From the NCBI GenBank assembly GCA_025935475.1, contig JAICVE010000009.1:1-18723 (forward strand): a DNA stretch of 18,723 nt. The letters are read 5' to 3'. Source of the DNA: Nitrospira sp. Its GTDB lineage: Bacteria; Nitrospirota; Nitrospiria; Nitrospirales; Nitrospiraceae. This document shows, piece by piece, positions 1 through 6,354 of the stretch (position 1 is the stretch's first letter; every line of letters starts with the position of its first letter). The notes below the pieces were generated by a model. The model saw only the letters and a list, made by a program, of their open reading frames with translations, ran no database searches and was not told the origin of the DNA. A program made the position numbers and the translations under genes.

Positions 1-213
1 GGAGCAACTTGGGGCGATGACGTGGGTCTGCTGTTGTTCGGATTTATTCCGATCCGACAAAACGACCGGTTCGTTGAAGCCTACAATGAAGCCGTTCAAA
101 AGGCTGGAGCGTCGAGGTTGACAGACGTCACGATCTCAGAACGATGGTGGTGGGGGTATGTGATTAACGGTTATGTCTTCAAGGTTGAAGGCACGGCTGT
201 GACCAATAAGTAA
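1..213 (+). CDS. Small envelope protein, 5'-truncated by window edge (paralog of next gene)
   Basis: The reading frame is open from base 1 to the TAA at 211-213. A GTG at 22 could be called a start, but residues before it (GATWGDD) continue in frame and the homologous position in the next gene lies mid-protein, so this is the C-terminal part of a longer protein. The visible 63 residues after base 22 match the C-terminus of the following protein at 41 of 63 positions by hand count, including the blocks LFGFIPI, RLTDVTISE and FKVEGTAV. The missing N-terminus is therefore probably a lipoprotein signal peptide too. The overall pattern (a Gly-rich strand, an Ala-rich helix, then a 'TDVTISE' strand) vaguely recalls the TRL-like family of small lipoproteins, but I am not sure of that. 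Its function is unknown. It forms a tandem pair with the next gene, 26 bases away. Confidence 0.8.
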   Translation, partial: GATWGDDVGLLLFGFIPIRQNDRFVEAYNEAVQKAGASRLTDVTISERWWWGYVINGYVFKVEGTAVTNK

Positions 214-239
214 TACCACCCGCAATTGAGGAGAACACT

Positions 240-563
240 ATGAAAACCGCTGGGCTACTTCTTGGAATATGTCTTGCCGTGACCACGGCCTGCGTCTCGA
301 CACCACTCAAGTTTCCGAGCGCACCCATTGGTCCGAATGAGAAGGCATTGGGAAAGACCGAGGCTACCAGCACCGGCATCATGCTGTTCGGATTTATTCC
401 CATCAACCAAAACACTCGCTTTGAAGATGCGATTCGAGAAGCCGCCGCGAAAGCCGGAGGAACGAGGCTGACGGATGTCACCATCTCAGAACAATGGTTT
501 TGGGCGTTGGTGCTTGATGGGTTTATTTTCAAAGTCGAAGGTACAGCGGTCGCAAATAAATAG
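240..563 (+). CDS. Small putative lipoprotein, possibly TRL-like
   Basis: A 107-residue protein with a strong ribosome site (GAGGAG, about 7 bases before the ATG). Residues 1-17 form a short signal peptide (one Lys, then a hydrophobic run) ending at Cys18 in the context TTAC. This is a weak lipobox, so lipid attachment is likely but not certain. The mature part holds a low-complexity linker (about 20-45), then LFGFIPI, an Ala-rich amphipathic helix (about 64-75), the block RLTDVTISE and the C-terminal FKVEGTAV. It is a clear paralog of the partial gene just upstream, so the pair arose by tandem duplication. The resemblance to the TRL-like lipoprotein family rests on layout only. A specific role cannot be read from the sequence; envelope location is inferred from the signal peptide. 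Confidence 0.85.
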   Translation: MKTAGLLLGICLAVTTACVSTPLKFPSAPIGPNEKALGKTEATSTGIMLFGFIPINQNTRFEDAIREAAAKAGGTRLTDVTISEQWFWALVLDGFIFKVEGTAVANK

Positions 564-567
564 CGAG

Positions 568-645
568 CCGGTCACCCTTACGTGTATCCGTAGGAAACGA
601 GCTTCGGCATATCAGCAGCATGGATGCGCCGAAGCTCATGACCGG
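568..645 (+). other. Three-way-junction inverted-repeat structure downstream of the lipoprotein gene
   Basis: Five bases after the stop codon there are three nested or adjacent pairings. The outer stem CCGGTCA (568-574) pairs with TGACCGG (639-645), 7 of 7. Hairpin A pairs CTTACG (577-582) with CGTAGG (589-594), 6 pairs including one G-U, with a 6-base loop. Hairpin B pairs GAGCTTCGGC (599-608) with GCCGAAGCTC (628-637), 10 of 10, with a 19-base loop. Linkers are 2, 4 and 1 bases, so all three stems can stack around one junction. No U-tract follows, which argues against a classical intrinsic terminator. It could be a 3'-UTR stability element, a REP-like repeat or a small RNA. Confidence 0.5.
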
Positions 646-782
646 TGGGCAAACCTGATAGACCCTCCAGCTGTGGCCAGCGCTCTTCCGGCGACTCCGC
701 CTCGTGTAGCAACGCCCCTCCCTCAGCATCGTTTTGCTGTCTTCCTGAACGCGAGCAAACCCGGTAAAATTCCAATAGGCCC

Positions 783-1556
783 ATGTTGCCCAAAAACGTG
801 CTCGACCAATTCTTCGTCTTTCATCCGGAGCGCTGGCATGAGAAGGACTGGCGCGCCGCGAGCGGCCTTCCGCTTGAAGAGGTCTGGTTTCAGGCGGCCG
901 ACGGCGCGAAGCTTTTTGGATGGTATGTCGAGGCACGGGCGGATCGTCCCGTCATTATCTGGTGCCACGGCAATGCGGGAAACATCGTCCACCGGCTCGA
1001 CAATCTTCGTTTATTGTTCCAGCGGGATCTGTCCGTGTTTCTGTTCGACTACCGGGGCTACGGCAGAAGTCAGGGTTTGCGGCCCAGCGAACAAGGACTG
1101 TATTTGGACGCGCTCGGCGCCCATGAGTATCTGACGCGTATCCGAATGATCAGACCGGAGCGCCTGGTCATCTTCGGGCGATCGTTGGGTGCGGCAGTGG
1201 CCGCCGACCTGGCCGTCCACAAGCCTGCGTCCGGACTCATTCTGGAATCGGCGTTCCCCTCTATCGAAGCGGTCGCCAAGTTCTATTATGGCGGCCTGCC
1301 GGTGCATTGGCTGCTGGGCGCCGAGTTTCGGTTGATTGATCGAGTCCCGGCCCTCTCGCTGCCCAAGCTCATCATCCATGGCGACCAGGACGATATCATT
1401 CCGCTTGAGATGGGTCGGCAGGTGTTCGAGGCGGCGAAGCCGCCCAAATCCTTTCATCTCATCCCGGGCGCAGACCACAATCACACGTACCAGGTCGGCG
1501 GAGCATCGTATTTCCAGGCGTTCGCCGACTTCGCCGCCCGTGCGATCCGCTCGTAG
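783..1556 (+). CDS. Alpha/beta hydrolase (BEM46/ABHD13-like)
   Basis: A 257-residue serine hydrolase of the alpha/beta-fold superfamily, closest in style to the BEM46/ABHD13/YqkD group. Visible motifs in order are the oxyanion segment HGNAGN (62-67), the DYRGYGRS loop (89-96), the nucleophile elbow GRSLG with Ser134 (132-136), the acid in HGDQDDIIP (probably Asp203) and the base in the ADHNH segment (probably His232). No cleavable signal peptide is obvious; the first residues look like the N-terminus seen in membrane-associated BEM46 members but lack a clear transmembrane helix. The ATG at 783 is the first start after an in-frame stop at 765-767, and its ribosome site is weak. Substrate unknown: family members are esterases, thioesterases or peptidase-like hydrolases. 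No linked pathway gene points to a substrate. Confidence 0.93.
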   Translation: MLPKNVLDQFFVFHPERWHEKDWRAASGLPLEEVWFQAADGAKLFGWYVEARADRPVIIWCHGNAGNIVHRLDNLRLLFQRDLSVFLFDYRGYGRSQGLRPSEQGLYLDALGAHEYLTRIRMIRPERLVIFGRSLGAAVAADLAVHKPASGLILESAFPSIEAVAKFYYGGLPVHWLLGAEFRLIDRVPALSLPKLIIHGDQDDIIPLEMGRQVFEAAKPPKSFHLIPGADHNHTYQVGGASYFQAFADFAARAIRS

Positions 1557-1570
1557 AACAAAAAAATAAT

Positions 1571-1599
1571 TTGGCGCGCGGTGGAACTTTTGGTACAGT
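1571..1599 (+). promoter_or_regulatory. Candidate sigma70 promoter upstream of mlaA-like gene
   Basis: TTGGCG (1571-1576) and TACAGT (1594-1599) are separated by 17 bases, each matching the sigma70 consensus at 4 of 6 positions. The segment lies between the hydrolase stop and the MlaA gene. A start site would fall near 1606, right at an ATG (1608) that opens a 13-codon frame ending in TGA just before the MlaA frame. Based on visual matching only. Confidence 0.35.
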
Positions 1600-1658
1600 G
1601 CGCGGCGATGTCCTCACACCTTCTTCCCACGACCGGTCTGAACCACTGATTGCTCCCT

Positions 1659-2564
1659 ATGGGAATCCTGCTAGCGCTCCCTCTGCTCCTCTTGTTGGTC
1701 GGGTGTGCCGGAACCTCGGCCTTCGACCCAGTGGGAAAAATCTCACATGACATGAGCACTCAAGCGATCCCGCCGCGCGTCCTGCTGGCAGACGCTGCAG
1801 ACCTCTCGATTGCTGATCTGCCGTCGGTTGCCGCGCAACACCCGCCGCTCGGCGGTTATGCGGAGGAACTCTTCGATCCATTCGCCAAGGCTGACGAAGA
1901 AAGCGACGAGTACGACCCTTGGGAGCCATTCAATACCTCAGTATTCGAGTTCAACCGCAAGTTGGACAAGTACGCGCTAAAGCCTGTCGCCCAGGGCTAC
2001 GACTTCATCATCCCTGATTTTGTGCAGGTCGGCATCAGCAACATGTTCTACAATTTGCGATTTCCGCAGAGGTTCTTGAACAACGTGTTTCAGGGAAAGG
2101 TCAAGGGCGCAGGGATTGAGGTCGGACGGTTTCTCTTGAACACCACCGTCGGGTATGCGGGGTTCCTGGATTTGGCGAAAGAGATCGATCTGGTCACGCC
2201 CGATGAGGATTTCGGACAAACGTTGGGGTTCTATGGCATGAAGCCGGGCCCCTATCTTGTGCTGCCGTTCCTCCAGCCCTTTACGGTTCGAGACTTTGCC
2301 GGATACGTCACCGACATCTTTCTCAATCCGATCAACTGGCTGGTTGCGCCCATCATCGAGGTCGAGGGCATACCTTCGTTGATCGCCCACAAAAACCGCA
2401 CGACGACGTCCCTTCTGCAGATCGGCGTACGCGTCGGTGAGATCGTGAACGAGCGGTCGAGGAATCTCGAGAAATTCCAGGGCGTTGAGGAAGCGACGCT
2501 CGATCTCTATACGGCCGTGCGAAACGCCTATTTACAATCACGGACGAGAGCGATTCGAGACTAA
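1659..2564 (+). CDS. mlaA: MlaA/VacJ family outer-membrane lipoprotein
   Basis: The family removes misplaced phospholipids from the outer leaflet of the outer membrane and passes them to the periplasmic carrier MlaC of the Mla system. From the ATG at 1659 the protein has 301 residues, with a hydrophobic signal and a good lipobox LVGC (Cys16). The MlaA domain runs from DPWEPFN (86-92) through the FNRKLD segment, the DEDFGQTLG block (182-190) and GPYLVLPF (197-204), all family hallmarks. A TTG at 1650 is an alternative start, and a TGA at 1647-1649 bars anything further upstream. The signal peptide oddly has no Lys or Arg before the hydrophobic core. No mlaBCDEF genes are visible nearby, so this is an orphan copy within the window. 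It converges on kbl with a 12-base gap. Confidence 0.95.
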   Translation: MGILLALPLLLLLVGCAGTSAFDPVGKISHDMSTQAIPPRVLLADAADLSIADLPSVAAQHPPLGGYAEELFDPFAKADEESDEYDPWEPFNTSVFEFNRKLDKYALKPVAQGYDFIIPDFVQVGISNMFYNLRFPQRFLNNVFQGKVKGAGIEVGRFLLNTTVGYAGFLDLAKEIDLVTPDEDFGQTLGFYGMKPGPYLVLPFLQPFTVRDFAGYVTDIFLNPINWLVAPIIEVEGIPSLIAHKNRTTTSLLQIGVRVGEIVNERSRNLEKFQGVEEATLDLYTAVRNAYLQSRTRAIRD

Positions 2565-2571
2565 CAGGCTT

Positions 2572-2591
2572 CGATCTCATCCCTGAGATCG
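2572..2591. terminator. Hairpin between convergent mlaA-like and kbl genes
   Basis: A perfect 7-base inverted repeat, CGATCTC (2572-2578) and GAGATCG (2585-2591), with a 6-base loop spans the tiny gap between the two convergent genes and overlaps the last kbl codons. It could stop transcription from both sides, but there is no T-run on either strand, so the call is weak. Confidence 0.3.
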
Positions 2592-3779
2592 CGGAATGAC
2601 TCCCAATTCCCGGCCGACCTTGGCAAAAGCCGCGAGCGCCCGTTCAAGCTCTTCGCCAGTGTGAGCGGCCGACATTTGGACGCGGATTCTCGCTTGCCCC
2701 TCCGGGACTACCGGATAACTGAACCCCACGACATAGACGCCTTCAGTCAGCAACCGGTCGGCCATCGTGGCGGCCAGGGAAGCGTCGCCCAGCATGACGG
2801 GAATGATCGGATGATCTCCCTCGACCAGGCGAAATCCAAGCCCGGTGAGCCGCGCGCGAAAGAACGTGGCATTTTCGCGCAATCGGGAGCGCAAGGCCTC
2901 ACCCTCTTGAACGAGGGCCAGCGCCTGAAGGGCGCCGGCGGCAACCGCTGGAGGCAGCGCATTGGAGAACAGGTATGGCCGCGAGCGCTGGCGAAGGAGG
3001 TCTACGACCTTTGCGCATCCTGCCGTGAATCCTCCGGTCGCCCCGCCGAGCGCCTTGCCGAGCGTACTCGTGACGATATCGATGCGATCGGCGACCCCAA
3101 AGTGTGTGGGGGTGCCCCGTCCTTGTGCTCCGATGACTCCGGTGGCATGGCTGTCGTCGACCATGACGGCGGCTTCGTATTGTTCTGCGAGCTCGACAAT
3201 CCGGTCGAGCTTCGCCAGATCACCGTCCATGGAGAACACACCGTCCGTGGCGATCAGACGTAGGCGAGAGGTTCGCGCGTCGTTCAGTTTCGCTTCCAAA
3301 TCTTTCATGTCCGAATGGGCAAATCGCAATCGTTTGGCTTTGCACAGCCGGATGCCGTCGATCACGCTGGCATGGTTGAGTGCATCGCTGATCACGGCGT
3401 CTCGATCATCGAGCAGGACCTCGAAGAGGCCTCCGTTCGCATCGAAGCAAGAACCGTAAAGAATCGTGTCCTCGGTCCGAAGAAAGGCACTGATCGCGCG
3501 TTCGAGGTCGTTATGGATTTCCTGCGTGCCGCAGATGAAGCGCACCGAGGCCATGCCATAGCCGTGAATCCGAAGCCCGTGGGCGGCTGCCTCGACGATG
3601 TCCGGATGATTGGCCAGGCCCAAGTAATTGTTGGCACAGAGGTTCAAGGCCCGTCCCTGCGAGACCCGGATTTCAGTCTGCTGCGGACTCATGAGCTGCC
3701 GCTCGGATTTATACAACCCCTTGGCGCGAATCTCGGCTAATTGCTGGTCTGCGATGTGATTCAGAAGCGAGTCAGCCAT
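2577..3779 (-). CDS. kbl: Glycine C-acetyltransferase (2-amino-3-ketobutyrate CoA ligase)
   Basis: A PLP enzyme that cleaves 2-amino-3-oxobutanoate with CoA to glycine and acetyl-CoA, the second step of threonine breakdown through threonine dehydrogenase. The protein has 400 residues, about the usual length for Kbl. It is an alpha-oxoamine synthase: NNYLGLANHPD near the N-terminus (50-60), the cofactor Asp/His segment VDDSHATG (207-214) and the PLP-binding Lys in STLGKALGG (Lys242, next to Lys244 of the E. coli enzyme by my count). The YGMASVRFICGTQ segment (74-86) is highly typical of Kbl rather than of BioF, HemA or serine palmitoyltransferase. The gene follows tdh on the same strand 53 or so bases downstream, which supports the assignment strongly. 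The E. coli order is kbl-tdh, so the order here is reversed. Confidence 0.97.
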   Translation of the reverse strand: MADSLLNHIADQQLAEIRAKGLYKSERQLMSPQQTEIRVSQGRALNLCANNYLGLANHPDIVEAAAHGLRIHGYGMASVRFICGTQEIHNDLERAISAFLRTEDTILYGSCFDANGGLFEVLLDDRDAVISDALNHASVIDGIRLCKAKRLRFAHSDMKDLEAKLNDARTSRLRLIATDGVFSMDGDLAKLDRIVELAEQYEAAVMVDDSHATGVIGAQGRGTPTHFGVADRIDIVTSTLGKALGGATGGFTAGCAKVVDLLRQRSRPYLFSNALPPAVAAGALQALALVQEGEALRSRLRENATFFRARLTGLGFRLVEGDHPIIPVMLGDASLAATMADRLLTEGVYVVGFSYPVVPEGQARIRVQMSAAHTGEELERALAAFAKVGRELGVIPRSQG

Positions 3780-3832
3780 GGGTGCACCAGCCAGTTACAG
3801 AGGTCGGAGGTAAACCACTCACCTTGCTCATC

Positions 3833-4867
3833 TCAGGGAAAGAGGACGACTTTCCCGCATTGACCCGACTTGATCAAGTCGAAGCCCTTGGCGAAGTCGC
3901 TCATGGGAAACGTGTGTGTGATGATCGGCTTGATGTTGAGACCGGCTTTGAACAGCCCGGCCAGCCGGTACCAGGTGCTGAACAACCGCCGGCCGGTGAT
4001 TCCATGCACCCGGATGCCCTTGAAGATAATATCATTCGCCAGATCGCAGGTGACGGGGCCGGTTGGAATACCAAAGAGTGTCACGCGTCCGCCATTCTTC
4101 ACCGCGTTAAAGGCAAGATGAAGGGCTGACGGATTGCCGGACATTTCCAAAGACGCATCGACGCCCTCACCAGTGGTGATTTCTTGAATGGCCGCAGCCA
4201 GCGATGCCGGTGTCTCCGCCTTGGCATTCAAGACATGATCGGCTCCGACCTGCTTGGCGAGGCTCAAACGGTATTCGCTGACGTCTGAGGCAATGATCGT
4301 GGCCGCGCCCGAGGTGCGCGCGACCGCGGCGGCAAAGAGCCCGGTCGGTCCGCATCCCGTGATCAGCACCGTATGCCCCGTGAGATCGTCCACGAGGGCC
4401 GCATCGACGGCATTTCCGAGCGGCTCTTGAATCGACGCGTATTCGGGGGCGATGGCGGGCGAAGTGTGCCAGAGAACATTCTCCGGCAGCACGACATATT
4501 CCGCAAAGGATCCATCACGATCCACGCCCAGAATCCGGTAATTGCGGCAGACGTGAGCCTGGCCGGTGCGGCACTGAAAGCAGGTTCCACACGTGAGATG
4601 AGATTCTGCCGCAACGTAGTCGCCGGTCCTGACGAGCTTCACCGACGAGCCAACCTCGACCACTTCTCCACACATCTCGTGACCGATAATGCGTGGAGGA
4701 TGGATACGGCTATGCGCCCAAGGATCCCAATTGTAGATATGGGCATCCGTGCCGCATAACGACGTCGCCTTCACGCGGATCACCGCGTCGTGTGGCCCCG
4801 GCGTGGGGTCCGGACAGCTTGTCGCCGTCAACCCAGGCTGAGGCGCAGTCTTGATAAGGGCGCGCAT
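3833..4867 (-). CDS. tdh: L-threonine 3-dehydrogenase
   Basis: A zinc-dependent, NAD-linked enzyme that oxidises L-threonine to 2-amino-3-oxobutanoate, the substrate of the Kbl encoded just downstream. Numbering from MRALIKTAPQ gives 344 residues and fits the E. coli enzyme well: catalytic zinc Cys38, His63 and Glu64, the Thr40 and His90 positions, the structural zinc cysteines 93, 96, 99 and 107, and the NAD-binding GCGPTG (171-176). The start is a judgement. The ATG at 4867 fits family length, but the best Shine-Dalgarno (AGGAGG at 4889-4894) lies only 3 bases before an in-frame GTG at 4885, which would add six residues. With kbl it forms a tdh-kbl operon feeding glycine and acetyl-CoA metabolism. 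It is divergent from the TonB-like gene. Confidence 0.96.
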   Translation of the reverse strand: MRALIKTAPQPGLTATSCPDPTPGPHDAVIRVKATSLCGTDAHIYNWDPWAHSRIHPPRIIGHEMCGEVVEVGSSVKLVRTGDYVAAESHLTCGTCFQCRTGQAHVCRNYRILGVDRDGSFAEYVVLPENVLWHTSPAIAPEYASIQEPLGNAVDAALVDDLTGHTVLITGCGPTGLFAAAVARTSGAATIIASDVSEYRLSLAKQVGADHVLNAKAETPASLAAAIQEITTGEGVDASLEMSGNPSALHLAFNAVKNGGRVTLFGIPTGPVTCDLANDIIFKGIRVHGITGRRLFSTWYRLAGLFKAGLNIKPIITHTFPMSDFAKGFDLIKSGQCGKVVLFP

Positions 4868-4921
4868 GCCTCCATTGTATCCCACTCACCTCCTCTTGCC
4901 TAACACGACGGAAAAATACGG

Positions 4922-4931
4922 GTTGCGCAAC
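4922..4931. promoter_or_regulatory. Perfect 10-base palindrome in the tdh / tonB-like divergent promoter region
   Basis: GTTGCGCAAC is a perfect palindrome in the 60 to 80 bases separating the divergent tdh and TonB-like genes. It could be an operator half-site pair, but ten bases is short enough to arise by chance in a GC-rich genome. Confidence 0.2.
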
Positions 4932-4950
4932 TGTCGGCGGCCTAGGTAGG

Positions 4951-5931
4951 ATGCCGCCTATGCTGGCGCGATGGTGTCAAAGCCTGACATGTTTCGCAGC
5001 ACTCACGTGCGTCACGCTCTTGCTCGCAGTTCCGCCCCTGTTCTCCGCTTCCTCGGCTTCCAGTCCGGTCCCCCGATGGGCACGCTTTGAACTCCATCAG
5101 CAGGATTCGGACGGTGACCTGCAGACCGGTAAGCCGCTCACACTGCTTATTACGCTCGGCGGGGTGACGTCGGGACCCGTGCCAATCATCGCTCTGTGCG
5201 AATCCATCTTGTTTGAGCCTCAGATCATCACGCTCGAGCCGGATGGCGAAACGTCCACGCTCAAGGCGGAAGTCACCCTCGATCCGATGCCCACGAGCCG
5301 GACGTCTGTTCATCAGAAAGCCGCCCGCATTCAGGTCACGTTTGCCAAATCGCGTCCGGAAAAACTCGAGCGGATCATGAAGCGTATTGTCTACGTGACG
5401 TTAGACCGTCAGGAGCCCGTCAGCGATACCAGCGAGCCGCCTGCTGTCCGTCCAGAAGAACCCTCCTCGAGCGATCTCATTGTCGATGAGCCCCAACCAG
5501 GCGGGACGCCGGTCGATACAGGCGCCCTGATCGAAGAAGATCTCATGCCGCTCGACGACCCCAGTCACGGGAAGGCCTATTGGCAGCAGGTCAGTCTTCT
5601 GGTCAGCCGCAGCTGGGCACGGCAGGTGCGTGGCGTCAGGCGAGGCCCTAGCAGCGAAACCGTGCGCGTGCGGTTCAAGCTGTATCCGAACGGCCGCGCG
5701 CAATTGATCCAGATTGAAAAAGGATCGGGGGTCCGTGAGATTGATGAGGCAGGGATTTATGCGGTGGTCAACGCTCAGCCATTTCCGCCGGTGCCCGGAG
5801 ATGTGGCAGACGAACCGGTCGACGTTCACGTCCGCATGAGGACCGGAGCTCGAGGAAAAACGCGTGACGTGCAGTCGGTAGGGAACACGTCGAACGGGAA
5901 GCCGGAAGCGCCCGCGAACGTGAAGAAGTAA
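4951..5931 (+). CDS. Secreted protein with TonB C-terminal-like domain
   Basis: A 326-residue protein that starts with a Sec-type signal (hydrophobic stretch about 11-32, then an Ala/Ser-rich likely cleavage zone at 32-38). Residues about 42-150 are beta-rich and unrecognised, with a long strand pattern that could be an Ig-like fold. Residues 155-205 are an acidic, Pro-rich linker. Residues 209-297 (from YWQQVSLLVSRSW to DVHVRMR) match the pattern of TonB/TolA C-terminal domains (TonB_2-like): a helix followed by RVRFKLYPNGRAQ and a helix ending near AQPFPPVP. Unlike true TonB, the N-terminus resembles a cleavable signal rather than a charged membrane anchor, and the linker precedes the domain in a different layout. 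An ATG at 4960 is an alternative start. Role inferred only: an envelope protein-protein contact. Confidence 0.85.
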   Translation: MPPMLARWCQSLTCFAALTCVTLLLAVPPLFSASSASSPVPRWARFELHQQDSDGDLQTGKPLTLLITLGGVTSGPVPIIALCESILFEPQIITLEPDGETSTLKAEVTLDPMPTSRTSVHQKAARIQVTFAKSRPEKLERIMKRIVYVTLDRQEPVSDTSEPPAVRPEEPSSSDLIVDEPQPGGTPVDTGALIEEDLMPLDDPSHGKAYWQQVSLLVSRSWARQVRGVRRGPSSETVRVRFKLYPNGRAQLIQIEKGSGVREIDEAGIYAVVNAQPFPPVPGDVADEPVDVHVRMRTGARGKTRDVQSVGNTSNGKPEAPANVKK

Positions 5932-5985
5932 CGCTGGCTCCGGAGGGAAAGAGGCTGGGGGGATGATGATCGCACGCATGGTCCG

Positions 5986-6279
5986 TATCCCACGATGACC
6001 TATCGAATGAAGCACTATCAAAAGACTGCGGACGGCTATCAGGCGGTCAGTGAGCTGACGCTACGCGGAGTAACCAAAGACATTACATTGGTTGGGAACT
6101 TCAACGGCGTTGCGAAAGATCCGTGGGGGAATCTGAGGGCCGGATTCAACGCCGAGGGTAAAATGGATCGCAAGGATTTCGGGATGGTCTGGAGCAAGAC
6201 ACTCGACGGCGGCGGAGTCGTCGTGGGCGACGACGTCTTGATCAAGCTCGACATCGAGTGCATCAAGGCGAAGCCCTAA
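5986..6279 (+). pseudogene. N-terminally truncated YceI-family gene remnant
   Basis: YceI proteins are periplasmic lipocalin-like isoprenoid-binding proteins, normally about 170-200 residues. Here only the C-terminal half survives. From the YPT at 5986-5994 onward, the frame shows YPTMTYR, LTLRGVTKDITL, FNGVAKDPWGN, RAGFNAEGKMDRKDFGMVW and GVVVGDDVLIKLDIE, all of which belong to the YceI barrel. Upstream in the same frame (back to the TAA at 5929-5931 of the TonB-like gene) the residues do not resemble YceI, and no signal peptide exists. An ATG at 5995 could open a 94-residue product, but it would start mid-strand and lack about half of the barrel. The deletion point lies within 5932-5985. 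Expression as a stand-alone peptide cannot be excluded. Confidence 0.8.
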
Positions 6280-6354
6280 CACACCCCTGATGACCATTCG
6301 CCCGCTCGCCATGACGTCGTGCTCATCGCAGGCATATGCCGCCCGCTCATCACC

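Noticed and set aside
568..645. Integron attC site
   Set aside because: The outer arms lack the GTTRRRY/RYYYAAC core sequences, and no integrase or cassette array is visible.
475..1134. A 219-residue plus-strand open frame bridging the lipoprotein and hydrolase genes
   Set aside because: It overlaps both real genes in another frame and shows low-complexity, Arg/Ser-rich content with no domain.
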